Of a stretch of DNA of 64,000 nt, positions 1 to 9,566 are shown in pieces. The notes under the pieces are model-generated. The model saw nothing but the letters and a program-made list of their open reading frames with translations. It was not told the DNA's origin and ran no database searches. Origin of the DNA: Altererythrobacter sp. (GTDB lineage: Bacteria; Pseudomonadota; Alphaproteobacteria; Sphingomonadales; Sphingomonadaceae); the NCBI GenBank assembly GCA_016793865.1, contig JAEULJ010000001.1, positions 372,001 to 436,000 on the forward strand, given 5' to 3'. The stretch's first letter is position 1, and every line of letters begins with the position of its first letter. A program made the translations under genes and the position numbers.

Positions 1-1634
1 GTCCAGCGGCTGACGACGCTGGCGATATCGTCCTCGGTCACGCGTTCGCGCAGCAGCGCGTTCTCGGACTGGGCGCCGGTTTCGGCCAGCCGCTTCTCCA
101 GTTCCGGGATGCGGCCGTATTGCAGCTCGCCCGCCTTCGCGAGATCGCCGGTGCGCTGGGCCTGTTCCAACTCGATCCGCGCGGCGTCGAGCTCTTCCTT
201 CACCTTCGCCTCGCCCGCGATCCGGTCGCGTTCGTTCTGCCAGCGGGTGGTCAGCTCGCTCGATTGCTGCTCGAGATCGGCAAGCTCCTTGCGAAGCGTC
301 TCCAGCCGATCCTTCGATGCGGCGTCGCTTTCGCGCTGCAACGCCTGCTCCTCGATCTTGAGCTGGATGATCCGCCGGTCGAGGTTCTCGATCTCCTCGG
401 GCTTGCTCTCCACCTCCATGCGCAGCCGGCTCGCCGCCTCGTCCATCAGGTCGATGGCCTTGTCGGGCAGGAAGCGGTTCTGGATATAGCGGTTGGAGAG
501 CTGCGCCGCCGCCACGATCGCCCCGTCGGTGATCGTAACCCCGTGGTGCAGCTCGTATTTCTCCTTCAGCCCGCGCAGCATGGAGATGGTATCCTCCACA
601 CTGGGCTCGTCGATATAGACCGGCTGGAAGCGGCGCTGGAGCGCGGGATCCTTCTCGACGTATTTCTGGTATTCATCGAGAGTGGTCGCGCCGATGCAAT
701 GCAGTTCGCCCCGGCTCAGCGCGGGCTTGAGCAGGTTGCCGGCATCCATGCTGCCCTCCGATGCGCCCGCGCCGATCAGCGTGTGCATCTCGTCGATGAA
801 CAGGATGATCTGGCCCTCGGCACCCTTCACCTCGTCGAGAACGGCCTTCAATCGCTCCTCGAACTCGCCGCGGTATTTCGCGCCCGCGATCAGCGCGCCC
901 ATGTCGAGCGCCATCAGCGTGCGGCCCTTGAGGCTATCGGGCACATCGCCATTGGCGATGCGCAGGGCGAGCCCTTCGGCGATGGCGGTCTTGCCGGTGC
1001 CCGGCTCGCCGATCAGCGCCGGGTTGTTCTTGGTCCGCCGGGCGAGGATCTGGATCGTGCGGCGGATTTCCTCGTCGCGCCCGATCACGGGGTCGAGCTT
1101 GCCGTCGCGCGCGGCCTGGGTGAGATCGCGGGCGTATTTCCTCATCGCGTCATAGGCGTTTTCGGCCCCGGCGCTGTCGGCGGTGCGGCCGCCGCGCAGC
1201 TGGGTGATCGCGGCTTCCAGCGCCTTGGGATCGACACCCGCCGCCTTGAGCGCCTGGCCGGCGGCGGTGGTCGTGGCGAGCGACAGCGCCACCAGCAGGC
1301 GCTCGACGGTGACATAGCTGTCGTTCGACTTGGTGGCGATCTGCTCGGCCTGGTCGAGCACGCGCACGGCGTCATTGTCGAGGCCAGGGGTCTGCTGCGC
1401 CCCGCCCCCGGACACCGCGGCAATCCTGGCAAGCGCGGCGTCCACCGCCTCCACCGCCTTTGCCGGATCGCCTCCGGCACGCTGGATCAGCCCGGACGCC
1501 ATCCCCTCGCCATCCTCGAGCAATGCCTTGAGGATATGCGCCGGGGTGATCCGCTGGTGGCTCATCCGGATGGCGACGGTCTGCGCCGCCTGAAGGAAGC
1601 CCTTGGCGCGGTCGGTGAATTTTTCCAGGTTCAT
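1..1634 (-). CDS. clpB: ATP-dependent disaggregase ClpB, N-terminal part (runs off left edge)
   Basis: ClpB is the hexameric AAA+ chaperone that, with DnaK, pulls polypeptides out of aggregates in the cytoplasm. About 544 residues are present of roughly 860 usual. Visible in order are the double Clp-N repeat (residues 1-150, starting [19 protein letters not shown]), the first AAA+ module with Walker A GEPGTGKT at residues 209-216 and Walker [11 protein letters not shown], and a long coiled-coil M domain rich in Glu/Lys/Gln from about residue 400. The second AAA+ module lies beyond base 1. The M domain separates ClpB from ClpA and ClpC. The ATG at 1634 has a strong Shine-Dalgarno (AGGGAGG) and a heat-shock-like promoter just upstream. 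The identification is secure; only the truncation is due to the window. Confidence 0.97.
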   Translation of the reverse strand, partial: MNLEKFTDRAKGFLQAAQTVAIRMSHQRITPAHILKALLEDGEGMASGLIQRAGGDPAKAVEAVDAALARIAAVSGGGAQQTPGLDNDAVRVLDQAEQIATKSNDSYVTVERLLVALSLATTTAAGQALKAAGVDPKALEAAITQLRGGRTADSAGAENAYDAMRKYARDLTQAARDGKLDPVIGRDEEIRRTIQILARRTKNNPALIGEPGTGKTAIAEGLALRIANGDVPDSLKGRTLMALDMGALIAGAKYRGEFEERLKAVLDEVKGAEGQIILFIDEMHTLIGAGASEGSMDAGNLLKPALSRGELHCIGATTLDEYQKYVEKDPALQRRFQPVYIDEPSVEDTISMLRGLKEKYELHHGVTITDGAIVAAAQLSNRYIQNRFLPDKAIDLMDEAASRLRMEVESKPEEIENLDRRIIQLKIEEQALQRESDAASKDRLETLRKELADLEQQSSELTTRWQNERDRIAGEAKVKEELDAARIELEQAQRTGDLAKAGELQYGRIPELEKRLAETGAQSENALLRERVTEDDIASVVSRW

Positions 1635-1660
1635 GTCGCCTCCCTGTGAATGCCCGGTGC

Positions 1661-1691
1661 GATATGGCGTCGGCGGCGCGCGCCACAAGTG
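1661..1691 (-). promoter_or_regulatory. Heat-shock (RpoH-type) promoter of clpB
   Basis: On the minus strand CACTTG (1691-1686) and CCATATC (1667-1661) are separated by 18 bases. This fits the alphaproteobacterial RpoH pattern CTTG plus a C-rich/TAT -10 element. The predicted start is about 20 bases before the clpB ATG. ClpB is a classical heat-shock gene, so the match is expected. It was read by eye, not scored. Confidence 0.6.
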
Positions 1692-1740
1692 CCCACCGCC
1701 CAATGAAGCGGTCGGGCCAGGGCGCGCGCCGCCCGCGCGC

Positions 1741-3300
1741 TCACGGCGCCTGCCAGCTCCGCGCCAGCGTATCGAGCAGCCTGACGCCGAAGCCCGACGC
1801 GCCCTTGGGCTCGAGCGGGCGGTCGCTGTCGCGCCAGTAAACGCCGGCGATATCGAGATGCGCCCAGCTCACATTCTCGGGGACGAAATGGCCGACGAAG
1901 TGCGCCCCCGCACTGGCGCCGGGCGCACCGGTGGCGTCCGAGTTCTTGATGTCGGCGATGTCGGATACGATCGCCTTGGCGTAGGCCGGGTGCAGCGGCA
2001 TCCGCCACACCGCTTCGCCGCTTTGCGCCGCCGCTCCGGATAGCCGGCCGGCCACCGCATCCTCGCGGGCGAACAGGCCGGCGAATTCGGACCCCAGCGC
2101 GGCGCTCGCCGCCCCGGTCAGCGTGGCGATATCGACCAGCGCGAAGGGGCGGTAGCGGTCGATCGTGTACTGGATGGCATCGGCCAGGACCAGCCGGCCT
2201 TCCGCATCGGCGCTGCGGATCTCGATCGTCTGGCCGCCGAAGGTGCGGACCACATCGCCCGGCCGCTGCGCGGTGGAGCCCGGCATGTTCTCCGCCAGCG
2301 CCGCGACCGCCACGACATGGACCGGCGCCCGGCTACGCGCCAGCGAGAGCGCCGCACCCATCACCGCGGCCGCCCCGGACATATCGGCCTTCATCTGCCA
2401 CATCCCAGGATTGGGCTTGAGCGTCAGGCCGCCGCTGTCGAAGGTGATGCCCTTGCCGACCAGCGCCAGCGGCGCCCCTTCCGCCCCGCGATAGCGCACC
2501 AGCATCAGCCGCGCGCCGTGAGGGCTCCCCTGCGCGACGCCCACGATCGCGCCCATGCCAAGGCGGCGCAGCGCCGCATCGTCCAGCACCTCGACCGTGA
2601 CGCCGGGCACGCCGGCGAAGGCCGCCCGCGTGCGCGCAACGAAGCTGCCCGGATGCAAGCTGTTGGCCGGTTCGCTCTGGAGGTCGCGGGTCAGGGCTAC
2701 AGCGGCGGAGAGATGCGCCTTGCGCGCATCCCACTCCGTCCGGGCGGCGGGTGCCTGTGCCCCGACGAACTGCACGCGGTCCGCCGGCGGCGGGGTGGCC
2801 GCGCTCTTGTAGCGATCGAACCGGTACTGCCCCAGCGCATAGCCGAAGGCAGCCTCGGCCATGTCGGAGGCATCGCTGAGGCCAAGCACCGCGACGGGTG
2901 CCCGCACCGAACGCAGCGCCTGCGCCGCGCGCCCGCCCGCCTCGCGAAGTTGCTGCGGCCCCTCACCGCGCCCGACCAGCACGACCGCCGGGACCGACGC
3001 GATACCGCGCAGGAGCAGCTCGTCTCCGGCCTCGCCCTTGAAGCCCTGCGCCGCGATCGCCGCCTCGATGGCGGAGGCGTTGGCGGGTTCGAGCCCCACC
3101 CCGGCAGGAAGCTTCGCGCCCTGCATCATCACCGCCAGTGCCGCGCCGGGCGCGGGCGCTTGCGCGAACTCGATCGGCCGCTGCGGGCTGTTCGCACGAT
3201 CGGAGGCGACGACCTGCGGTTCCGCAGTCTGCGCGATCGCGGGTGCGAATGGAACGCTGGTCCAGCCGGCGAGCAGTAAGGCCATCAACTTCAATTTCAT
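1741..3300 (-). CDS. Exported M17 leucyl aminopeptidase
   Basis: This 519-residue protein is a zinc/manganese aminopeptidase of the M17 (PepA) family that removes N-terminal residues from peptides. The catalytic C-terminal domain shows GKGITFDSGG (residues 282-291), MKADM (303-307) and SADAEGRL (363-370); the usual family text is NTDAEGRL, so the first Asn is Ser here. A signal peptide (MKLKLMALLLAGWTSVPFAPAIAQ, about 24 residues) puts this copy in the periplasm, unlike cytoplasmic PepA. The Shine-Dalgarno AGGAGAG precedes ATG 3300. It lies upstream of clpB on the same strand and is divergent from the acylase gene. A peptide-scavenging role is inferred from location and family. Confidence 0.9.
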   Translation of the reverse strand: MKLKLMALLLAGWTSVPFAPAIAQTAEPQVVASDRANSPQRPIEFAQAPAPGAALAVMMQGAKLPAGVGLEPANASAIEAAIAAQGFKGEAGDELLLRGIASVPAVVLVGRGEGPQQLREAGGRAAQALRSVRAPVAVLGLSDASDMAEAAFGYALGQYRFDRYKSAATPPPADRVQFVGAQAPAARTEWDARKAHLSAAVALTRDLQSEPANSLHPGSFVARTRAAFAGVPGVTVEVLDDAALRRLGMGAIVGVAQGSPHGARLMLVRYRGAEGAPLALVGKGITFDSGGLTLKPNPGMWQMKADMSGAAAVMGAALSLARSRAPVHVVAVAALAENMPGSTAQRPGDVVRTFGGQTIEIRSADAEGRLVLADAIQYTIDRYRPFALVDIATLTGAASAALGSEFAGLFAREDAVAGRLSGAAAQSGEAVWRMPLHPAYAKAIVSDIADIKNSDATGAPGASAGAHFVGHFVPENVSWAHLDIAGVYWRDSDRPLEPKGASGFGVRLLDTLARSWQAP

Positions 3301-3392
3301 CTCGGATTCTCTCCTGTCGTCGTGTCAGGAGCATATTGACGCTGGCGCCCCGGCCCCGCAAGCAGCACGGGGCGAAGGAGGCGTTTGGATCG

Positions 3393-5642
3393 ATGAGGGG
3401 CAGGATCGTGAAGCCGCTGGTGCTGTGGCTCCTGGCGTTGGCGGGGGTGACGCTGATCGGGCTGATGGTCTGGGAGCCCTTTGCCACGCCGCGCTCCGCC
3501 GCACCGCCGCCAAGGGCATATGATGCCGAGATCGTGCGTGACGAATTCGGCGTGCCGCACATCTATGGCCGCACCGATGCCGATGTCGCCTATGGCGTCG
3601 GGCGGGCCCATGCCGAAGACGATTTCTCCACGCTGCAGGACGTGGTTGCGATGTCGCGCGGCCGCTATGGCGCCCTGCGCGGGCAGGAAGGCGCGCAGGT
3701 CGATTACATGTATCACCTGCTCGGCGCGCGAGAGACGGCGCAACGCCGCTATCCGCTGCTGCCGGCCGATACCCGCGCGCTGTTCGAGGCCTATGCGACC
3801 GGCCTCAACGATTACGCCAGAGCCCATCCGGGCGAGGTGAAGCTGGCGCGGCTTTTCCCCGTCAACGGCATGGATGTCGCCGCCGGCTTCGCACTGCGCC
3901 AGCCGTTCTTCTTCGGGCTGGCGGATGTGATCGGCCCGCTGGTGGAGGGCAAGCCGCTGAAGCCCGAGAACGGCCCCGCGATCCCCGCCGGCGCGCCCGC
4001 CCCCGCGCCGACGCCGGGGATGACGGTAGAGCCCGCGCCGGTTCCGCGCCCGGCGGCCACCACCGCGGCACGCGCTCCGATGCCGCTGCCCTGGGGCCAG
4101 GACGGCGGGCTCGCGGGTTCGAACGCCTTCGTGGTCGCCCCCAAGGCGAGCGGCGGGCGTTCCGTGCTGGTGTCCAACAGCCACCAGCCGTGGCGCGGGG
4201 GCGTGGCCTGGTACGAGCTGGTGGTCGAGAGCGGCGAGGGCTGGCACTTCGCGGGCGCGAACTTCCCCGGCAGCCCCTTCCCCTTCCTCGGCCACAATCG
4301 CCATCTGGGCTGGACCAACACCGTCAACCGGCCCGACATGATCGATGTCTATCGCCTGGTGCTGGACGAAAGCGGCACGAAATACCGCATAGGCGGCAAA
4401 TGGGTGCCGCTGGAGCGCAAGACCGTGACGCTGCCGGTCCGGTTCGGGCCCGTGGTGCTGCCGATCCGGCGCACCGTGTGGCGCAGCGCGCATGGCCCGG
4501 TCATCAAGAACGCGCAGGGCGCCTTCGCGGTGCGATACGGCGGGATCGACCGGCTCGACCAGCTCGACGCCTATTATCGGCTAAACAAGGCGAAGAATCT
4601 GGCCGAATGGCAGGCGCAGCTCGCGCGCATGGCGATCCCCTCGACCAATTTCCTCTACGCGGACGAGGCCGGCAACATCGCCTATGTCTACAATGCAGCC
4701 ATTCCGCAGCGGCAGCCGGGCCCCGACTGGCGCGGCATCCTGCCCGGTGACGACCCGGCGCTGATCTGGACAGGCCCGGTCCCCTACGAGGCGCTGCCCA
4801 AATATGTGAACCCGGCGTCGGGCTGGCTTTTCAACGCCAACAACACCCCCTTCTACGCCGCGGGGCCAGGCAGCGACCTCGCCTTCGACAGCGTCCCGGC
4901 GGAGATGGGCGTGGAGCTGGGCATGACCAATCGCGCGCGCCGGTCGTGGCGGCTGATGAGCGAGGCGAACCGGCTGGACCGCGCAACGCTCGAGCGGATC
5001 AAGTTCGACACGCTCTACGACGATGCCGGCTATGTCAGCCATATGCTCGGCGAGGTGCGGGCCATCGAGCCGCGCACCGACACGAGGCTGGCCGAAGCGC
5101 GCGCGCTGCTCCTGAGCTGGGACCGCAGCGCCGACAACATCGGGCGCGGCGATGCGATCGCCCTGCTGATGATCCGCGAGTTCATGTCCGCGAGCTACCA
5201 GCACAAGCCCTGGCCCGACGCCCGCGAGGAGCTGGACAAGGCGGCGGCGCACCTGATGCGCCATTTCGGCCGGCTCGACCCTCCGATGAGCGAGCTGCTC
5301 CGGCTGCGGCGTGGCCCCGGCCCCTACAGCGTGGACCTCCCGCTGGACGGCGGCTCGGACACGCTGCGCGCCTCCACCACCTGGGACGTGGCGGACGACG
5401 GGCGGCTGGTGGTCAAGCATGGCGACAGCTATGTGCTGTGGGCCGAATGGTTGCCCGGCCAGCCGGTGCGCTCGCGCTCGATCCAGCCCTTTGGCGCCGC
5501 TACCACCCGGCCATCGAGCGTGCATTACACCGATCAGAGTACGCTGTTCGTCCAACATCGCTTCAAGCCGGTGCATTTCTGGCGCGAAGATGTGCTGGCC
5601 AATGCAGCGCGGCGGACGTGGGTTTCCCACCGGCCGCGATAG
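3393..5642 (+). CDS. Penicillin acylase family (S45) Ntn-hydrolase, possibly an acyl-homoserine-lactone acylase
   Basis: This 749-residue protein belongs to the S45 Ntn-hydrolases, made as a precursor that cleaves itself so that a serine becomes the N-terminus of the beta chain. The nucleophile is Ser243 in GLAGSNAFVV. An N-terminal hydrophobic segment (residues 7-27) exports or anchors it. The alpha chain contains RDEFGVPHIYG, typical of the family. Residues of about 199-240, just before Ser243, form an unusually Ala/Pro-rich spacer. I chose ATG 3393 because GAAGGAGG lies 11-12 bases upstream and the hydrophobic segment follows; the longer open frame overlaps the divergent neighbour. AHL acylases of the PvdQ type are the closest fit, so quorum-signal or antibiotic-amide hydrolysis is possible, but the substrate cannot be read from sequence. 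Confidence 0.88.
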   Translation: MRGRIVKPLVLWLLALAGVTLIGLMVWEPFATPRSAAPPPRAYDAEIVRDEFGVPHIYGRTDADVAYGVGRAHAEDDFSTLQDVVAMSRGRYGALRGQEGAQVDYMYHLLGARETAQRRYPLLPADTRALFEAYATGLNDYARAHPGEVKLARLFPVNGMDVAAGFALRQPFFFGLADVIGPLVEGKPLKPENGPAIPAGAPAPAPTPGMTVEPAPVPRPAATTAARAPMPLPWGQDGGLAGSNAFVVAPKASGGRSVLVSNSHQPWRGGVAWYELVVESGEGWHFAGANFPGSPFPFLGHNRHLGWTNTVNRPDMIDVYRLVLDESGTKYRIGGKWVPLERKTVTLPVRFGPVVLPIRRTVWRSAHGPVIKNAQGAFAVRYGGIDRLDQLDAYYRLNKAKNLAEWQAQLARMAIPSTNFLYADEAGNIAYVYNAAIPQRQPGPDWRGILPGDDPALIWTGPVPYEALPKYVNPASGWLFNANNTPFYAAGPGSDLAFDSVPAEMGVELGMTNRARRSWRLMSEANRLDRATLERIKFDTLYDDAGYVSHMLGEVRAIEPRTDTRLAEARALLLSWDRSADNIGRGDAIALLMIREFMSASYQHKPWPDAREELDKAAAHLMRHFGRLDPPMSELLRLRRGPGPYSVDLPLDGGSDTLRASTTWDVADDGRLVVKHGDSYVLWAEWLPGQPVRSRSIQPFGAATTRPSSVHYTDQSTLFVQHRFKPVHFWREDVLANAARRTWVSHRPR

Positions 5643-5679
5643 CCTTGTGCCGGGGACGGGCGCGGGAGACGAAAAACCA

Positions 5680-5802
5680 TTTTCCTACAGGGGCTCGCCT
5701 GTGCCAAACTGCCGCATGACCGCTCCCCATGCCGGATCGCGGCCCCCCGCCGCGCAAGCCGGGAATTTTGCCTCCTGGACCGTGTAACACCCGGTCCATG
5801 TC
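5680..5802 (+). repeat. Dispersed intergenic repeat, copy A, ending in a hairpin
   Basis: This intergenic segment shares ordered blocks with copy B at 28991-29125: TTTTCCTACA (5680-5689), ATGACCGC (5716-5723), a TTTTG stretch, and a terminal block CCTGGACCGTGTAACA followed by GGTCCATGTC. The terminal block forms a hairpin: GGACCG (5777-5782), a 9-base loop, CGGTCC (5792-5797). It lies between the acylase stop and the M16 gene, in the orientation of the downstream gene. Function is unknown. Confidence 0.7.
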
Positions 5803-5851
5803 CTCTACCTCGCGCCTCGATCCGGCGCGCCGACCACTCCGGAGAATCACG

Positions 5852-8719
5852 ATGCGCCGCACTTTCGTCCTAGCGCTCGCCGCGCTGCCGCTCGCCGCCT
5901 GCGCGCAGCACGGTGCGCCGCTTGCTTCCACGGCAGCTACGGTCGCGGCGCCGGCGGCCGAGCCCGCCTCCGCCCCGCTCGCCCAGCTCGTGGCCGGGGT
6001 GGACATCCCCTACGAAAGCTTCACGCTGGCGAACGGGCTGACCGTGCTGGTCCATACCGACCGCAAGGCTCCGATCGTGGGCATCACCACGCATTACAAG
6101 GTCGGATCGAAGCACGAACCACGCGGCCGCACCGGCTTCGCGCATCTGTTCGAGCACCTGATGTTCGGCGGCAGCGAGAACGTCGAGAACTTCGACATCC
6201 CGCTCGAGGCCGCGGGCTCGACCAGCACCAATGGCTCGACCTGGTACGACCGCACCAATTATGTCGAGGTGGTGCCAACCGGCGCGCTCGACCGCGCGCT
6301 GATGATGGAGGCCGACCGGATGGGCTTCCTCCTCGGCGCGGTGACGCAGGACAAGCTGGATAAGCAGCGCGGCGTGGTCCAGAACGAGAAGCGCCAGGGC
6401 GACAACCAGCCGTATGGCCTGACCGGTTATGTCGTGGGTGACGAGCTGCTGCCGGTAGGCCATCCCTATCGCCATTCGACCATCGGCTCGTTGGCGGATC
6501 TCAGCGCCGCCAACCTCACCGATGTCCGCAAATGGTTCAAGGACCACTACGGTCCCAACAATGTGGTGCTGGCGCTTTCGGGCGATATCGACGCCGCCAC
6601 CGCGCGGCCGATGGTCGAGCAATGGTTCGGCGCCATCCCGCGCGGGCCCGAGATCGCTCCGGTCGCGGCCGAGCCGGTGACGCTGGCCGCGCCATCCAGC
6701 CGCGAGATCACCGACCAGGTTCCAGTGACCCGGATCAGCCGCAACTGGACCGGACCCGGCATCAATCACCCCGATGCCGCCGCGCTTCAGGTGGGGATGT
6801 ATGTGCTCGGGGGGCTCGCCAGCTCGCGGCTCGACAATGCGCTGGTGCGCGGCGACGAGGTCGCGGTGCGCGCTTCGGCCAGCGCGCTTCAGTTCGAACA
6901 GCTCAGCCTGCTCGATGCCGAGATGGATGTGAAGCCGGGTGAAGATCGCGCCGCCGCCGAAGCACGCTTCGAAAAGGTGATCGCGGATTATGTCGCGCGG
7001 GGGCCGACGCAGGACGAGCTGACCCGCGCGGCCACGCAAGTCGTGTCCGGCCAGATCGGCGCGCTGGAGCGGGTCGGCAATTTCGGCGGCAAGGGCATGA
7101 CGCTGGCCGAAGGGCTGGTCTATTCGGGCGATCCTGCGCGCTACAAGAAGGATCTGGCCGAGATCGCGGCGCTCACGCCCGAACGCGTGAAGACCGCGCT
7201 CCAGAACTGGCTGAACCGCCCCGCCTTCACGCTGGCGGTGGTTCCGGGCGAGCGCGCGCTTGACGGGGGCAAGCTGGGTGGCTGGGGCGATGAAGGCACC
7301 GTCCCCGCTCCCGCGCCCGATGCGAAGAAGCCGGTCGCCGCGATCCGCAGCGGCCCGCCGCGCCAGATTCCCGGCATCGCAGATGTCGGCGCGCTCCCCT
7401 TCCCCGCGCTCGAACGCGCCACCCTCTCCAACGGCATCCCGGTGCTGCTGGCGCGGCGCACGGCGGTGCCCAAGGTATCGGTCAACCTGCGCTTCGATGC
7501 GGGCTATGCGGTCGACAGCTCCGCCGAGGCCGGCGTTCATTCGCTGATGGTCGACACGCTGGAGGAAGGCACCCGAACGCGCGACGCCAACCGCATCGCC
7601 GAGGATCAGGAGCGGCTGGGGGCGAATATATCCGCCGGCAGCTCGCTCGATTCCGACGATATCACCCTGACCGCGCTGACCGCCAATCTCGCCCCCTCGC
7701 TGGCGCTGATGGCCGATGTGGTCCGCAACCCCGCCTTCGCCGAGAAGGATGTCGCGCGCGTCAAGGACCAGCGCGTCGCCGCGATCAGCCAGCAACTCGC
7801 CAGCCCGCAGGGCATCGCAGCGCGCGCGCTGCTGCCGCTGGTCTATGGCGAGGGGCATCCCTACGGCAAGGTCGGGGCGGCAGGCCTTGCCACCGCCATC
7901 GAGGGCGTGACGCCTGAGCGCCTCGCCTCCGAGCATCGCCGCTGGTTCCGGCCGGATACCGCCGGCTTCACCGTGGTGGGCGACGTGACCATGGCAGAGC
8001 TGCTGCCCCGCCTGGAGGAGGCGTTCGGCAAATGGCCTTCCGACCGCATGGCGCGGCCGACCAAGGATCTTTCCGCCCCCAGCCCCGCGCCCAGGACCCG
8101 GTTGGTGGTGATCGACCGGCCCAACTCGCCGCAGTCCGTGATCTACGCCGGTCGGCTGTTGCCCGTCACCGGCAAGACCGCGGGGCTCGAATCGCTTGAA
8201 CTGGCGAACGAAGTGCTGGGCGATGGCTTCCTGTCGCGGCTCAACCTCCTGATCCGCGAGGAGAAGGGCTGGAGCTATGGCGTACGAACGGGCATCTCCG
8301 CGCCGCAGGGCCAGCGCCTGCTGACCCTGGCCGCGCCGGTGCAGTCCGACAGGACGGGGGATTCGATCGCGCTGATCCTCGCCACCATGAACGATTTCGC
8401 GGGCGGCAAGACCGGGGTCAACGCCGGCGAGCTGGGCCGCGTGACCGATGGCAACATCCGCGGCCTGCCCAACCGCTTCGAGACGAACGGCCAGGTGCTC
8501 GCCGCCTTGCTCGGGATGCAGGCGCGCGGATTGCCCGATGACTACTACACCAACCTCGCCGCGACCTATCGCGCGCTCGGCGCCTCGGCCATCGACGCAT
8601 CCGCCAGTCAGTACCTGGCCGGCGATGGTTTCGCGATGGTGGTGGTAGGGGATCGCAAGGTGATCGACCCTCAGCTCGCCAAGCTGGGTGTCGCCGTCGA
8701 GGTGATGGAAGCCCGCTAA
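5852..8719 (+). CDS. M16 family zinc metallopeptidase lipoprotein (tandem pitrilysin domains)
   Basis: This 955-residue peptidase of the M16 (pitrilysin/insulinase) family degrades peptides, probably in the periplasm. A lipoprotein signal ends at lipobox LAAC with Cys17. The first half carries the inverted zinc motif HLFEH (His98, Glu101, His102). The second half is another M16 module, starting near residue 510, that lacks the motif, as is usual for the non-catalytic half. ATG 5852 is chosen because it places the signal peptide at the N-terminus; in-frame upstream starts (5729, 5798) lie inside repeat copy A. The fusion of active and inactive halves in one chain is common in this family. The gene stands alone. 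Confidence 0.93.
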   Translation: MRRTFVLALAALPLAACAQHGAPLASTAATVAAPAAEPASAPLAQLVAGVDIPYESFTLANGLTVLVHTDRKAPIVGITTHYKVGSKHEPRGRTGFAHLFEHLMFGGSENVENFDIPLEAAGSTSTNGSTWYDRTNYVEVVPTGALDRALMMEADRMGFLLGAVTQDKLDKQRGVVQNEKRQGDNQPYGLTGYVVGDELLPVGHPYRHSTIGSLADLSAANLTDVRKWFKDHYGPNNVVLALSGDIDAATARPMVEQWFGAIPRGPEIAPVAAEPVTLAAPSSREITDQVPVTRISRNWTGPGINHPDAAALQVGMYVLGGLASSRLDNALVRGDEVAVRASASALQFEQLSLLDAEMDVKPGEDRAAAEARFEKVIADYVARGPTQDELTRAATQVVSGQIGALERVGNFGGKGMTLAEGLVYSGDPARYKKDLAEIAALTPERVKTALQNWLNRPAFTLAVVPGERALDGGKLGGWGDEGTVPAPAPDAKKPVAAIRSGPPRQIPGIADVGALPFPALERATLSNGIPVLLARRTAVPKVSVNLRFDAGYAVDSSAEAGVHSLMVDTLEEGTRTRDANRIAEDQERLGANISAGSSLDSDDITLTALTANLAPSLALMADVVRNPAFAEKDVARVKDQRVAAISQQLASPQGIAARALLPLVYGEGHPYGKVGAAGLATAIEGVTPERLASEHRRWFRPDTAGFTVVGDVTMAELLPRLEEAFGKWPSDRMARPTKDLSAPSPAPRTRLVVIDRPNSPQSVIYAGRLLPVTGKTAGLESLELANEVLGDGFLSRLNLLIREEKGWSYGVRTGISAPQGQRLLTLAAPVQSDRTGDSIALILATMNDFAGGKTGVNAGELGRVTDGNIRGLPNRFETNGQVLAALLGMQARGLPDDYYTNLAATYRALGASAIDASASQYLAGDGFAMVVVGDRKVIDPQLAKLGVAVEVMEAR

Positions 8720-8781
8720 AGGCTAATTGACACACCTGTCAGCAAGCGCGAAGGAAAGCGCACCTTTCAAGGAGAGAAACG

Positions 8782-9081
8782 ATGTCCGTTGCCGGCACCT
8801 ACAACACCACCGTCAAGAGCCCGATGGGCGACCAGAAGGGCACGCTGACCGTCACCCCGGGCGAAGGCGACAGCTGGACCGGCACGATGGCCGGCGGGCT
8901 CGGCTCGATGGACATCACCGACGGCACCGTGGACGGCAACACGCTCCACTGGACCATGAACATGACGGTGCCGATGCCGATGAAGCTGACCTGCGAGGCG
9001 ACGGTGGACGGCGACGCGCTGACCGGCAAGGTAAATGCGGGTGCCTTCGGCGACATGCCGCTCAGCGGCGAGCGGGCCTGA
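8782..9081 (+). CDS. Small beta-rich protein of unknown function
   Basis: This 99-residue protein has no signal peptide or membrane segment. Its sequence alternates short beta-strand-like stretches (TYNTTVKSP, TLTVTPG, NTLHWTMNMTV) with Gly/Asp turns, suggesting a small beta-sandwich or lipocalin-like fold. It has a clear Shine-Dalgarno (AAGGAGAG) seven bases before the ATG, and its codon use matches its neighbours, so it is very likely real. It sits 62 bases after the M16 gene and converges on trmL. I do not recognise the function. Confidence 0.75.
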   Translation: MSVAGTYNTTVKSPMGDQKGTLTVTPGEGDSWTGTMAGGLGSMDITDGTVDGNTLHWTMNMTVPMPMKLTCEATVDGDALTGKVNAGAFGDMPLSGERA

Positions 9082-9103
9082 TTTTGCGCGTCGCGGGGGC
9101 GGC

Positions 9104-9559
9104 CTAGAGCTTCCCCCGCAGCGCCTGATACGCCGCCGCCGCCACCGTGTTCGCCAGGTTGAGCGAGCGGATATGCGGCGATCGCATCGGCAAATGGAAC
9201 TGCCGGCCCGGATAGCGCCGCCAGATGTCCTCCGGGATGCCCGCGGTCTCCTGGCCGAACACCAGCAGCGCGTCATCGGGATAGGTGGGCTCGTAGAACG
9301 AGCGGCTGCCATGCTCCTCGAAAAGGAACAGCTGGTCCTCGCGCGGGGCGCGCTCGGCCACGAAAGCGTCCCAGCTCGCGAACTCTGTGAGGCGAACATG
9401 GGGCCAGTAGTCGAGGCCGGAGCGCTTCACCCGTGCATCGGTGATGCGGAAGCCGAGCGGATGGATCAGCACCAGCTCCGCATTCAGCGCCACGCAGGTC
9501 CGCCCCACCGCGCCCGTGTTGCCGGGTATCTCGGGCTGGACGAGGACGATGCTCAGCAC
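9104..9559 (-). CDS. trmL: tRNA (cytidine/uridine-34 2'-O)-methyltransferase TrmL
   Basis: TrmL is a SPOUT-fold methyltransferase that uses SAM to methylate the ribose of the wobble base (position 34) of the two tRNA-Leu isoacceptors read with CAA or UAA-type anticodons. The 151-residue length is typical. The N-terminal block LVQPEIPGNTGAVGRTC and the knot region LVFGQETAGIPEDIW are diagnostic. The start is 7 bases after the gatB stop, so the two are probably one transcript. A likely substrate, tRNA-Leu(UAA), is encoded in this same window at 46301-46385. Confidence 0.95.
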   Translation of the reverse strand: MLSIVLVQPEIPGNTGAVGRTCVALNAELVLIHPLGFRITDARVKRSGLDYWPHVRLTEFASWDAFVAERAPREDQLFLFEEHGSRSFYEPTYPDDALLVFGQETAGIPEDIWRRYPGRQFHLPMRSPHIRSLNLANTVAAAAYQALRGKL

Positions 9560-9566
9560 CGGTGCC

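Noticed and set aside
120-1649. Long plus-strand open frame opposite clpB
   Set aside because: Antisense shadow of a clear ClpB; it is Arg/Leu/Gly-rich from GC codons and matches no family I know. The same holds for long frames opposite gatB, mlaE, valS, metH2 and the TonB receptor.
5729-5851. Longer N-terminal start of the M16 peptidase inside repeat copy A
   Set aside because: It would bury the lipoprotein signal peptide more than 40 residues inside the protein, and the extra sequence is repeat-derived.
8727-8760. TTGACA before the small beta-rich protein as a promoter
   Set aside because: The -35 is perfect, but no acceptable -10 lies 16-18 bases downstream; the gene may instead be read from the M16 promoter.
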